A stretch of DNA of 14,219 nucleotides from Ettlia oleoabundans (GCA_019693395.1 JAAMXP010002627.1:1-14219), one strand, 5' to 3'. Counted from the stretch's first letter, positions 1 through 10,948 are shown. The notes: generated from the letters alone by a model not told the origin. Made by a program: numbers and translations.

Positions 1-115
1 GATTGGCATTGGGTGGGTGGGGGTGGGGGGCATGGGTGCAGCGGGTAGATACAGGTGTGCACATAACAAACAGCCAACACTTTGCAAGAAAGGCACCGAT
101 GCAGTGCTGCCGCAC
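1..115 (-). other. Separase intron 11, open at window start
   Basis: It starts with donor GTGCGG at 115, after HRTDT of exon 11. On the minus strand it is rich in C and CA, like a polypyrimidine tract, towards position 1. The frame stays open through it, so read-through coding cannot be excluded, but the translation lacks the LNPSGDL-type separase sequence expected next. Confidence 0.55.
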
Positions 116-3100
116 CTAGTGTCGGTGCGGTGGGCCGAGGCGGCCGCGCAGGCCAGGCTGGGCATGCGGTACATCCTGCACAGGACAGGCGCACAACCAA
201 ACATATCGCGACGCTCACATTTCTGGGACCTCCATCTCCCTTGCACCCAGAGTGGCAGATGCAGCCGATGCACCAAACACGACACTTGAAGCATACCGCC
301 GCAAAATCTACACAAACAACCATCGGCAACCGCCGCAGACTGGGAAGTCAGGCGGGCACCCACCGCTGCTGCAGCAGCCCAGGGGCGCTCTCCCAAGATA
401 GCGCCTGCAGCGCGCCGTCCAGCACCAGGAGCACCGGGCCCACAGCGGCTGCAGCACTGCTATCAGTACCATCACCGCGGCTGGAGCGCTGTGCGGCGGG
501 TGGCGGTGCCGTCTTAGCCTCCGTAAGGGGAAGCTGCCGTGCTCGTCGCGGTGCAGTGGCTGACACTGCTGCTGCTGCTGCTGCTGCAGGGGCTCGCGCC
601 TTGCGGGCAGTGGCGGGGCCCGGTGTGGCGGCCTGCATCATGCGCAGGCGGGAGCGGTGCTTGCCGCTGTGGGCGACGGTGGTACCGCCTGCAGTACCAG
701 TCGCTGCTCTTGGCGCTGCAGCAGCGGTGGGCATCGCGCTTTCCTCCAAGCTCAAGCCGTCCAACACATGGCATAGCCCTCCCTGTGCCACGGTGTGTGG
801 AGGCTCCTCCACTGCATCAGCCGCACCGCTGCCTGCTGCGGCCAGCGTTGCAACAGGAGAGGCGTCCCTACTGCCAGGAACAGCCCCCTGCATGCTGTCG
901 CTGCCGCTCATTTCTGGTGGCGGGTCTGTTGCAGCAGCAGCCCGCCTGCCCCTGGCAGCTGCGGGCCTGCGGGCCCTGCCACCACGTGCAGTGCATGGCA
1001 CTGACTCGAGCCCGGCTCCCGCATCGGCATCTTCCTCTTGCTGCTGTGCCTCCTGCTGCTGCTGTGTCTGCTCTGTCGCCTGGTCGACTTGGTCAGCAAA
1101 CTTGACCGACTTCCGTCCCGCCCTCGTTGACCTGCCGGCAGCTGGCGCCGCATCAACCATCACACTATCTTGCTTACTTTCTTCCGCCACCTCTGCGAAG
1201 CCTGCAGGCTCAGGATTTACCGCTGCCAGCAGCGTCGCCAGCTCCTGATGCTGCTCCTGGCTGCTCACCAGCCCTGCCGCCTGGCACAGCTGATGAGCCG
1301 CCTGGCGCAGCTCACCCGCAGTCGTGCGGCCGCCGCTGGCATTCATAGCAAGCACCGAGGCAAGGTGGTGCAAGATGGCAGCCTGCTGCTGCGAGGCCGG
1401 CTGCCCAGCTGCCTCCAGATGTTCCAGCAGGCGCTGTGCTGCAGCCTGGCCCGCAGCCTGCCTGCCGGCGTCAGCGCCAGCATCAGCACTGTCGGTGTCT
1501 CCGGGTTCGCCCAGCAGCAAGGCCCTATAGCATACAGCAACAACAGCAACGAACATTTGGGTGTGAACACGGCTCTATATCAGCCACCACACACCATATT
1601 AGGAGCCGCCCACAAACTTGCATGTAACTGCCTTGCCCTTGCGCCACCAGGGACTGCCCACCAACCCTCCTGCCCAGCAAAGATGGCATGGCCCCGGAGC
1701 AAAGCTGCCACTTATATGGAGTGTCGGCACCCTGGAAGCTGCTGCTTATCCTTATGACAAAATCAACCCACATAACAGCAGCCAGCCTGCCAGCCACATA
1801 ACAGCCAGGCAGTCACTGAAGCACCTCCCACCCACCTCCAGGGGCCCAGCCAGGATGTGTCCAGGTGTTTCACCAGCGCCGCCAGCCGGTCATCCAGGGA
1901 CAGCCTGCAGGCGGGGCAGGCGGGGCCATCACGTCATGCATGCAGCAGCTGGAGGCGCAGCTGACAAGACTGGTGAAATGCCGGGCAGAAGCGGCGAGAC
2001 ACAGCCAGTAGACTAGGCTCTCGTTCTTTAGGTGCAACCTTTACATGGCCCGCCCCAGAAGATCAAAGGGTTGGTTGATAACACATGTTCGGCAAGCTCA
2101 CCGCGCGCGCCACCACTCTCGCTGCTGCTCCTTGGTGTCGGTGCTCATCTCCCGCATGCTGCGCCCGCTATCCTCCAGCACAGCCATCATCTCATCCAGC
2201 ACGCTTTGCACGCTGCAAAATTGGAAAGCAATGCAAAAGGCAATGGACTGACTGGCACCAGCTTTAAATGACTGAGGCACCCGTTGTTTCTGCTTCACTG
2301 CCATGCACGCTGCAACAGCTGAAGCTGCCACGCTGCTGCCACAATGACCAGCAAGACCAGCAAGCTTACTCCGCCCCACTGCAACCTCAGCAAAAAATAA
2401 GATGATCACAAAATGCACCACCCTTCACGCACCTGCTGACAGCAGGGCCACCGCCATCAGCAGCCGACTCGTCATCCATCCTCAGAGCCCTGATGGGGTG
2501 CTGGCACAGGCTGGCGCTGAGCTGCTGCACCGGCATCTCCACCAACAGCGGCGGGGGGGGTGGATCGGAGTCAGGGCTGGTGCCAGCTGGCGCCAGGCGG
2601 GAGATGAGGATGCTGCCACCAGCGGACCCAGGCAGCGTGCTGATGCTGCAGGCTATGGTGCCAGGCGGGAATGCCGCCTGCCAGTCCAGCAGCTGCTGCC
2701 GCGCCTGTTGGTCTAGAGCTGCCAGCGCTGCTGCGGGCTCAGGCGGGGATGAAGAGCCAGAAGGTGCTGCTGCTGCAGCCTTCCTCGACCTCCTGGATGG
2801 CGGAGCACCTGCTGGCTCCTCCCCAGATGCAATAGAAACACTACCGTCGCTGCACGCCAGTTGATTGACCAGCTGCCAATCCAGGCCCACCCCCAACACG
2901 TCCGCCTCCAGCCTTTCCAGCTCCTCGGCTTGCGCAGTAAGATCCACGGACAGACTAGCACTACCATGGCTACCACCAGCCCTGCGCTGGCGCTGCAGCA
3001 GCTGTTGGCGTCGGCTGTGCAGCACCAGCTGGTACTGCAAGCGAAGAGCAGCGCCCAGCGAAGAGTGCAGCAGCCAGGCGGCCAGGTGCAGGTGGCCCGC

Positions 3101-6100
3101 TCTGCCGCATGCCTCTGCCAGCAATGCGGCTGCCAACCTGCAGCCATAGATAGGGATGAGTTTATGAGGAATGCGAATATGAGCCTGACAAAGCACTTTG
3201 TGCTTTGTTATCAAGAAGGACAGAGTAGTAAAGTTAAATTTAGTGCTCTCAGCAGCATGACGGTGGACCAGAATCATCAACGGATCACAGGGAATCAATG
3301 CGAAACAGGTCCAGCGCTAAGCTAGCCCTATAGACCCACCTGTGTGTGCACAGCACGCCCCTACTAAGCTCCAAAGCGCGCCACAGTTGCTGGTGGTGCT
3401 GCAGCAATACAGCAGGTCCTTCCACAGAGCCACCATTGGTAAGACCCTCACAGGCCATCTCATCTGCAGCTGCTGGCGGCTTGCTGCGGGTTCGGCCAAT
3501 CGCCTGCCTTCCTGCAGCCTTCCTGCTCTTGCCCTTGGGCGCAGCAGTGGGTGCCTCAACGCTGGCAGCTGAGCTGGCGCTGGTTGCCTGCCCCAAGCCC
3601 CACACAGCCAGATGCTGCCCTGCAGGTGGCTGCAGGGCCGAGTGGCGCCCCAAGAACAGAAGTGCTGCTGCGTGTTGGCATCGGAGTGCACTACAAGGAC
3701 CGCTTCCGTCACCGGCAGCCAGGGCGGCGGATGCATGCTCCAACGCTGCAGTGGGACCATCTCGCTGCAATGCTGCCTCGGCAACTGTCAGCAGGGCAGA
3801 GGCATGCAGGGCCTTACACCAACCAAGTGCTGAGGGCAGGTTGCAGTCATCAGCTGCTGCTGTCTCTGCCAGCTCCCGGCAGCAGCTCACCGCTGCCTGG
3901 CACTTGAGCCAGGCCGGCTTGCTTGCACCACCATCACCACCAATGGACTCTATCTCAACCTGGGCCTGGGCCAGCTGAACAACGGCCCTGCAATAGTTGA
4001 ACGACAGAGAGGGACCCACTGCTATGTCGTCCAGTTGCTCCTTTGCCATGTGTACTGCCTGCAGCGCTGCCTCCTGCTGGCCCTGTCTGCGGTACACCTC
4101 TGCCACCCTAGCAGCAAACACAGCCGCCAAAGGACGTGCGTCAGCCGCTGCAGCCTGCATGTCGGGCGTGAACACACAAGGTGGACTTGAGAGCCGGCAG
4201 AGACCGCTCTACCATGTGCCCTTACAACTGCCCAGTTGCTGAACAAGATCCTGCCATAAGATCAAGGTAAGAGTAGTGCAGGGAGCATTGAACGTCTATT
4301 CCCCCATTGTTGTCACTCACCAGCCTCTGGCCCTCTTTCAGCGCATGCAGCGCCTCATCAGCCAGCCCAGCCGCCTCAAACAGGCAGCCCAGCTGCAACA
4401 GGCTGCCCAGGTATGCTGCCGCCAACCGCCACCAGCCGAGCGGCGGCAGCAGATCTGTGCTGGGCAGCAAGGCGGCTGTGGCCGCATCACTATGAAAGAG
4501 CGCAGCCAGCAGGCGGTGGGCTTCAGAGGCGTTATACAGCGCTGGCACCATATCGCCGTCAGCAGCAAACGCCTCGGCAGCCTGCGAGTGCAGCGCCGCT
4601 CGGTGCGCTGAACTGCTACCGGAGCGCCCGCCCTCTGCAGCCGCAACCTCTGCCGCATGCTGCAGGCCAGCAGCAGCACCACCCGCTAATGGGAACAAGC
4701 AGCCAGCCAGTACACTGTCGCCTGTCTGCAGCTCTGGCAGCAACTGACGCAGGTGCTCAGATTCCGCATAGCAGCCATGCAAGCCCAGCAGCCACGCCAG
4801 CTCCTCACAAGCTGCATCCGTAACGCTCTTCGTGACGCTATTCGCACCACTACTGCCAGCCGCCTGCAGGGCTGCCAACGCTTCCTCCACCTGCTGCTTC
4901 ACGCGGCGCCGAGCTGGCCCGCCCCACTGCCCGCTGGCCCCCGCCAGTTGCGACACCACAGCAGCATCCTGCTCCCGGCTGCCCGCTGCACTGGTGGAGG
5001 CTGCAGCATGGGAACGCTGACGTTCTTGCTGCTGCTCCAGCAATGCCTGTGCTGCGAGCTGGCGTGCGGAGTCTACAGCCAGCAGGCAGTGGGCTCCAGC
5101 CAGCATGGTTGCTGCTGCAGCACCAGGCGCCTGCAGGTGAGCGCACAACAAGGCTCTACATCCTTAGGCATGTGCACTGACTGAACATGTCATCAACTCG
5201 GGCTGGCAAAACAGGCGTTGGGTGCAAGATGCAGTGCACGAAAGGCCGGCCTAACACATCATTGGTGCTTTGCTGAGGCCACGTCCAAAGCGTGGTCAGC
5301 CCACCTGTTCCAGCGCCTTCACCGCTCTCTCCAGGAGCTGGGTGCCGCACCGCCCCTCCTCATCCAACATGCCCAGCCGGTGTAGAGCCAGCAGCACACC
5401 TGCGTGCTCCACCGGCCGCTGTGCCATGGAAAAGACATCATGAAGCAACTGCTGGACCACCAGACTGCTGCTCAGCGCTGGCATACCGCTGACGCTACTG
5501 CCTGTAGGGCCAGAGCTGCTGCAGCTGTCCTGTGCTGCCCAGCACCGCAGCTCTACCTCAGCTACCGCCGCCACGCTTCCAACAGGAAGACCCGCCTCTT
5601 GCTTGAGCAGATGAACCGTCAGCAGCAACCGTGCCGATGTTGGCTGGCTGGAGGCTGGAGCAGCAGCACTTTTCTTGCTACCTGCTGCCCTGCCACGGCG
5701 GCTGGGCTGCGTTGCAGCTGTTATTGTTACGCTCTGCTGCTCCTGCTGCTGGTCGGCGGGTGGAAGCTCTGCCTGCAGCCGAACAAAGGCTTGGACAAGC
5801 GGCTGCCAGGCATCGGGTGCTGCAAAACCCAGTTGCAGCAGAAGCGCCGTACAGTGTGCCAGGCTGCCAAGAGCGCCCAGGCTGTCGCCCGCACACTGCT
5901 GGGCACTGGACAGCGACACCACCTTGTGACAGAAGTCGGCCACCCGAGGGGTGCAATCCTGCAAGCCTTGCAACAAGGTGAGAGTGCTGATAAGCAGCAA
6001 CTCATTTGTCACCCCATTCAAGGGTTGGACTTCAAAACATGCTGGAGTCATTGCCATGCGCCGGACGAGCACCCAACCGACACAAGCAGCAGCTACACTC

Positions 6101-8364
6101 ACCTGGTGGCCAAAGGTATCAGCAAGGCGCCGCAGCCCCAACGCTGCTGCTGCCACCGCTGCCTGCATGGCTGTGACCGCAGCGGAGTAGTGGTGGCCGC
6201 CGTGTAGATCCACACCCACGTTGAACAGGGCGGAGGCCAGCCAGGGCAGCTCTTGCGGGTCCACAGCGCAGGCTGGGGGCGGCAACACCACACTGCAAAA
6301 GCACAAACAGGGTTAAGAGACAGTCAAGCAGGCGGTGTAGGTGCAGGCAATGACCGAGGGGACCAGGATGGCCAATGGCCAGATTAAGCTCTGTGCTCCT
6401 TTGATGACAGCCTGGCTGGTCACTGCCTGGCTGCTTGGCAAGATCTGAACAGATCTTACTACTATTTACCAGCCCAGCTCACCTGCCAGCGCAGTAGGCC
6501 TGCAACTCCCACCCCAGCAGCCAGCGAACAGCACGGCCGCTGCACAGCTCAACCTCACTGCTGCGACTGCTGACTGGCTCCTGCTCTCCCAAACAGGCCG
6601 CTCGCAGTCGGGCCGCAGTAACAAGCCCTACAGCAGCGGCATGCCCCTGGTTGCCCAGAGTGCTGGCGTGGCTTCTATCAAGACCGCTGTGCCTGCTCAG
6701 CAGCCCCACGATGCCGGCAAGGAGCTCCAGCACAGCAGCCGCCAGCCCGGCAGCTTGTGCGCCGCCTAGTAGCTGCAACATGTCAGCGCTGTCACAGCTG
6801 CCGATATTGGGCTTGTCGCTGGAGGCAAGGTGAGCAGACAAGAGACGGCGCAGGGTGTTGGCTGGCTGGAAAGCAGCTTCCAGCAATGACAGCTGATGCC
6901 CCAAGCTGCCCAGTGGCTGTGGATGTGCTGCCGCCTGCTGCTTTTGAAGATCCTCAACTGCGCCGATAACCAGCTGTACTGCAGCAGAAGTAAGATTCAA
7001 CCAGTCTGGACCTACTGATGTGCTGATATGCAGCTGGACGTGGAGGCCCGGAAGAAGCAAAGCTGCCATCTGAATCAGCGGCTGGCTTGACCCTTCGGCT
7101 GCTGTGCAGAACATCACTGCTTGCTGCAGACGCTGTCGAGTGGCAGCAACTGATGAGTGCTGCACAGCAGAGCACAGCAGCCCCAACAGGCCCAAAGCTG
7201 CACCACTGCTGAGCGCCACGCAACTTGCCCGCTTTGCCACGGCTGCTACTGCTGCAGCTGCCTGCTCCTCTGGCATGTGGCCAGCAAGCTTGCCCACAGC
7301 CAGCACGGCCCGCTGCTGTGCTGTAGGATCTTCGCCTGCAGCCGCCAGCAAGCTGCTGCACGTCGCAGCTAGCGGCTGCCAGCCATGCTGCTCCAGCAGC
7401 AGAACTGCGGCCTTGTAGAGGTATTTGTGGGCAGCGTCACAGTGCCTACTAGCCTCGTCCGGCTTTAGCTGGCTGCATACAGTATTAGGGCAGGCAACTA
7501 GGAGATACTGTGATGGAGCACCGAGGGGGGGCTGCATCAGGTCAAGTTCACTAAGGCTTGCGACATTCTCAACATTGCTAAGAGGTGTTGCACCACTGCA
7601 TGCTACTGGAAGAGGCAGAAAGGTGCACTGTCCTGCACCCAGACAGTGTGCAGGTTTGCCCATTGCTTCCCTCACCTGCACCACGATGGCAGGCTCTCTG
7701 CTGCCTCTAACATGGCCTGCAGCGCGTCTCCATTGCCGAACAACTTGCCCTCCACGCAACACAGCACTAGCGTCAGCGCAGTGCCAACCATCATGTTGGC
7801 TGCCTCTGCAGCAGATGCTGAAGGTGTAGGTTTCCTGCCACTGCCTGCTGTCGCTGGGTGCTTCGACTTGAGTTGCTGGAAGAGCAACCAGGCCTCTGCT
7901 TGCGCGTCACTAAAGCACTTGCTGGATACCAGGCGCCGTGCAAAGTTGTAGCGCCACCCGGCCAGCTGACAGGCAGCTGTGGCAGGGGTGAGTGCCGCCA
8001 GCGCTGCCAGGCTGGCCCGCCCTACTGCCACCAGCTGCACCAGGGCATCCCTGTCATCGTCGACGCCATGTGGCCGCGCCAGGCGCTGCTGCACAGCTTT
8101 GAAGCATTGCTGCGCCGCAGCCAGAGCCTGTTTAGCGCAGCTGTTTTCTTTGCCTGCAATGTCCGCTGCCTTGACGAGGGCAGCTGCTAGCTTGGGCGTG
8201 ACGTCTTGGGGGTCAGTGTCGCCGTCCCGCGCGAAAGCCTCCGCCAGAGCCAGCAGAGCCATTAGCGAAGAGCAGGTCACGGGTTCAGCTTGCGACAGGT
8301 GATGAAGCCATGGCGGCCTGTACACCGCGTGTAGGTCGCACGCACATCTTGAAGGATTGGGCAT
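1..8364 (-). CDS. ESP1: Separase (ESP1-type, peptidase C50), 3' end beyond window
   Basis: Separase is the cysteine protease that cleaves the cohesin kleisin at anaphase. Exons read on the minus strand: 8364-7676, 7595-6483, 6292-6103, 5958-5305, 5130-4321, 4154-3340, 3137-2433, 2212-2102, 1904-1836, 1524-364, 175-116, then off the left edge. All junctions are GT-AG and phase-consistent, giving about 2,125 codons. Seen: an Ala-rich helical (TPR/HEAT-like) region over residues 1-1500; the conserved stretch GTIACSISTLPGS...ILISRL near 1583-1605; REWWRAR (1690-1696); SWLGPWR+ALLLGE (1713-1725); an insert of about 355 residues; LLVLDGALQALSWES (2084-2098); MYRMPSL (2107-2113). These match the known order of separase blocks. 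The HGxG histidine and catalytic cysteine exons lie outside the window, so activity cannot be judged. The start at ATG 8364 is the first in-frame ATG of exon 1 but is uncertain: an upstream minus-strand reading frame could add residues. Plant and animal separases are about 2,100-2,200 residues, so this one will be longer. Confidence 0.9.
364..1524 (-). other. ESP1: Separase exon 10: LLLGE block, long disordered insert, pre-catalytic block
   Basis: The largest separase exon, 387 codons. It opens with ALLLGE, completing the GPWR-ALLLGE block that starts in the previous exon. A helical Ala/Gln-rich part follows (residues 1735-1825). Next comes low-complexity sequence with a Q/E run (1870-1882), Arg-rich patches (RGGRARRPAAARGRR at 1899-1912; GKHRSRLR near 2006-2013) and an Ala run (2030-2038). 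It ends with VGPVLLVLDGALQALSWES, the conserved strand just upstream of the separase catalytic domain. The acceptor TATAG ends at 1525 and the donor GTGGGT starts at 363. In human separase the equivalent linker is the disordered, self-cleaved and phosphorylated region. A similar regulatory role here is inference. Confidence 0.85.
566..586. repeat. (CTG)7 microsatellite within separase exon 10
   Basis: Seven perfect CTG units on the plus strand, read as an alanine run on the minus (coding) strand near residues 2030-2038. It is part of the disordered insert of separase, so length changes would be tolerated as alanine number variation. Confidence 0.85.
1525..1835 (-). other. Separase intron 9 (311 nt)
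   Basis: The longest separase intron in the window, GTGGGT...TATAG, between the WLGPWR exon and the ALLLGE exon. I see no gene or repeat in it. Confidence 0.8.
6440..6457. repeat. 18-bp inverted repeat in separase intron 2
   Basis: Arms AAGATCTG and CAGATCTT flank a 2-bp AA centre. It lies about 25 nt into intron 2 (6482-6293, read on the minus strand) of the separase gene. No known function is evident. Confidence 0.6.
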
Positions 8365-8501
8365 CAAACAAACTTCCAAAGGTAGCGCAGTACAGGTACA
8401 GTTGTGCAGCCATGTTTACCAGAACACGATAAGCAGGAAAAGAGCCTCGATTGAGTGCTGTGTCGATCACTCGCTGCGCTGAGACAATTTCAACCAGCTG
8501 C
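8365..8501. promoter_or_regulatory. Putative short divergent promoter / 5' UTR region
   Basis: About 137 bp separate the proposed separase ATG (minus strand, 8364) from the ATG of the WD40-like gene (plus strand, 8502). It must hold both 5' UTRs and the shared promoter if both starts are right. No TATA box is evident. On the plus strand it carries an ATG at 8412 followed by a stop at 8430-8432, a possible six-residue upstream ORF. The minus strand is open across this interval, so part of it could be extra separase coding sequence. Confidence 0.45.
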
Positions 8502-10671
8502 ATGGCCGAGCCAGCGGCCAAGAAGCAGCGCATTGGCATGAAACCCGCTGCTCCTGTGCACGTTGAGGTCTCTCGGCTTTCTCGACACCAAACCTTGTTG
8601 TCTGAAGATAGGTTATTGTCACCAGGGGCAGCGCACAGCACCCGAGTAGCTGTAGCAGTGAGTGCCGGCGGAGGGAAGAGCGGCAGCCCTCGCGTTGACG
8701 CTTGTTTGGCCGGCCTTCCAATGTTGCAGTCAGCTGATGCCATGACAGGTTTTGGATTACTTTGTATCTTTGCTGCATGCAGGCACTACCTAGCTCAGAT
8801 GCTGCACAGTACCAGGCTTTTGTGGCCTCAGGGCGGCACGTATACAGCGTGGCTGTGCCGCGGTTGGGTGCCTTCCACGGCGAGCGCGGCAAAGGCGGCG
8901 TATACATCGCAGAGGCGGGGCGAGATGTGCAGGCAGTTGGCTTGGAAGGGCTGCAGCAGCGATCTGAAGTGCAGCACCTAGCATTGTACGAGCAGAGCGC
9001 CAGCAACGACACGGGCAGCAACAGTGAGGCAGTTCTAGCGTCTGTTGATTGCTATGGCCGCGCAGTTCTGGCTCGGCTGCGCCGGTTGCAGGGCGGGTCA
9101 GCCCTGCAGTTCACAGCCGCCCACCAGCTGCAACCAGCCAATGTCCTCAGGTGTGTAGCGGGGTGCTGCAAAGCGGTGCACCCACAGGTGATACCTTAAT
9201 TGAGATGTGCCTGGCGCCGACTATGTGGACTCAGCTTGCCATCAATGGGAAGCTGCTTCAACACCAACCTTAGATTGAGTCCTCGATTCATTGACCCTTG
9301 AATCTTCACCCACAATCCCCTCGCTGCAGAGAGCCAGGCTGGGCAGGAGTTGCCGTGGCACCAGGGCAGCCCTCCCAGGCTGCGGTGGCCCGCCATTTCG
9401 CCAAGGATGTGACGCTGTTTGATGGCCAGATGGCGGTACACACCATCCACACCCTGTACTGTCCCACCGCCGTGCAGCTTTTATCCACGCAGCTAACGAC
9501 TGGTCCCGGGGGTGGCCCACTGGTGGCGGTCACAGAGGGGCCTCAACTGTCCATATGGGATGTGCGTGGCAGCAAGCGGGGCGCACGTGTGGCCAAGCTA
9601 AGCCCAGGGCCACGCCTTGGACACCTGTACTGCCTGGCTGTTTCAGATGATGGCAGCACGCCGCTCATAGGTGAGGTGGCTAGCTTTGTGGATGGGACGC
9701 ACAGTTTTGTGGGTGGCTGGCTGCGATATACTGTCATCTGGTGTGCATTTTAGTGTTGGCAGCCAGAACATGTTTCATTTGTCCTGCCATGCTCTGCATG
9801 GGCGGCTGTTCTAATTGCTGGTTGCTGGTTGTCTGGTCTGACACAGGCGTGTCGGGGGAGGAGCGGTCAGTACTGGTGTATGACCCGCGCAAGTGGGTGC
9901 TGCTTGACCGCTGGTCAAACTGCTTAAAATACGAAATCAACGGGCTGCACTTCTGCTCAGGTGGGTGCTGCCTCGCATGCGGTAGAGGTATTGGTCCGGT
10001 CCAGCGGGTGAGCAAGCTGTCTGCGGCTCGTAAACACTGCAGCATGTTGGTCAGCAAAAGCTGCCAGCAGTGACGGGCGTCTTGCAGTTGTTGCACACCC
10101 TTCTGCTAGGCTTACTGCCAGCCTGGATGGACATTCATGTGCCAGCTCATCTGTTTTATTACTGCATAGTTGGTAGGTTCAGCTGCCCCCTCCCTGGCAC
10201 GCCCAACACCTTGCTTTCACTTGCTCCAAATCATGCTGTTGTAGCTAACCCGAGGCTATGCTATGTGGGGGGCATGGATTATGAGGTCCTCTGTGGCGAG
10301 TGGGGCGGCAACAAGGCCAGCCGCTTGGGTGGCGGCAACCGTGCCGTCAATAACACGCACACTGGGCTAAATACAGTGGCAGCAGCAGAAGAAGCGGCAC
10401 GGTGCGTTGGCGCGGTGCCTGCACCATACGCGCAGGCTGCTTGCGGGGCTCTTTTTATCTAATCTTTCAGGACTAGCATGGTTCACCAATTATATACAAA
10501 CGTTTCCTGGATTGCAGGGAAGATGGAGTGGGGATCGGCGCCTTGGGCCGCGGCGTCTCGTTCCGCGGCGATTCACGCTGGGTAGGGCTGGCCAAAGCGA
10601 GCGGACAGGATGTGCTTGCAGGCATGACTCAGTCATGTCAGCTGTATCTTGCGGAATTCGCGTGCAGATAA
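8502..10671 (+). CDS. WD40-repeat-like beta-propeller protein, function unknown
   Basis: A complete gene model with exons 8502-8657, 8783-9150, 9330-9670, 9847-9960, 10245-10401 and 10518-10671 (stop TAA at 10669), giving 429 residues. Introns are GT-AG and every junction keeps phase. The protein starts MAEPAAKKQRI, with a small basic patch that could be a nuclear signal. WD-like blade ends are visible at LSIWDVRG (248-255) and SVLVYDPRKW (296-305). Other propeller-like strands are VLASVDCYGRAVLARL (exon 2), CYVGGMDYEVLCGEW (332-346) and VSFRGDSRWVGLAKASG (392-408). Canonical GH and WD dipeptides are sparse, so this is a divergent WD40 protein. I think it belongs to an uncharacterised plant/algal family but cannot name it. 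Exon 1 has an alternative end: a weaker donor at 8746 would lengthen it. The chosen donor GTGAGT at 8658 fits the phase of the CAG acceptor ending at 8782. Confidence 0.78.
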
Positions 10672-10948
10672 TGCAGTTGCTGACGTTCATTCTTTCGTCG
10701 AATATTGTTCCACACCACATGGAAAAGTGGGCGGGAGCCTCGTGCGCCCGCCTGGCGCCAGCGGCACCACACTGTCTCTGTTGGTTGACTGTGAGGACGC
10801 CTTATTGATCATTTTACTACAGTGACTGGCTTTGCGCTCGTTGTTGGCCCAACAACCTTAATAAGAGCGAACAAGGGGTGAATTGCCCGCTGGGGCACCG
10901 CACATTGCGACTGCTTCATTGGCCCGATATTGCTGGCTATCAACGGTG
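10672..10948. other. Intergenic region between WD40-like gene and sulfite oxidase
   Basis: 277 bp hold the 3' UTR of the upstream gene and the promoter/5' UTR of sulfite oxidase on the same strand. I see no TGTAA, the usual chlorophycean polyadenylation signal. A near-perfect palindrome, GTTGTTGG-C-CCAACAAC, lies at 10840-10856, about 93 bp before the sulfite oxidase ATG. No gene is evident here. Confidence 0.6.
10840..10856. repeat. 17-bp palindrome upstream of sulfite oxidase
   Basis: Two 8-bp arms, GTTGTTGG and CCAACAAC, are perfectly complementary around a single C. The site sits in the putative promoter or 5' UTR of the sulfite oxidase gene. It could be a dimeric factor-binding site or chance; with a one-base centre it is unlikely to form a stable RNA hairpin. 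Confidence 0.5.

Noticed and set aside
566..586. CTG run as a disease-type expandable repeat or regulatory element
   Set aside because: It has only seven units and is explained by an alanine run in a coding low-complexity region.
82..1248. A 388-residue open frame on the plus strand
   Set aside because: It lies antisense to separase exons 10 and 11. It has no recognisable motifs and follows from Ala-rich, stop-poor codons on the opposite strand. The minus strand carries the conserved separase blocks.
1170..2016. Plus-strand open frames across separase exon 10, exon 9 and intron 9
   Set aside because: They have no family resemblance and do not form phase-consistent exons, whereas the minus-strand exons join into WWRAR-LSLDDRL-WLGPWR-ALLLGE.
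5404..6207. A 267-residue plus-strand frame
   Set aside because: It is a shadow of separase exons 3 and 4 (minus strand). It is rich in Cys, Gln and Arg, as antisense frames of Ala/Leu-rich genes are.
8285..8743. The minus-strand frame as an independent gene
   Set aside because: Much of it is antisense to exon 1 of the WD40-like gene, and the part upstream of 8504 has no recognisable features. It is kept only as a possible separase extension.
9734..10096. A 120-residue minus-strand frame
   Set aside because: It is antisense to WD40-like exon 4 and its flanking introns, with no motif and no splice context.
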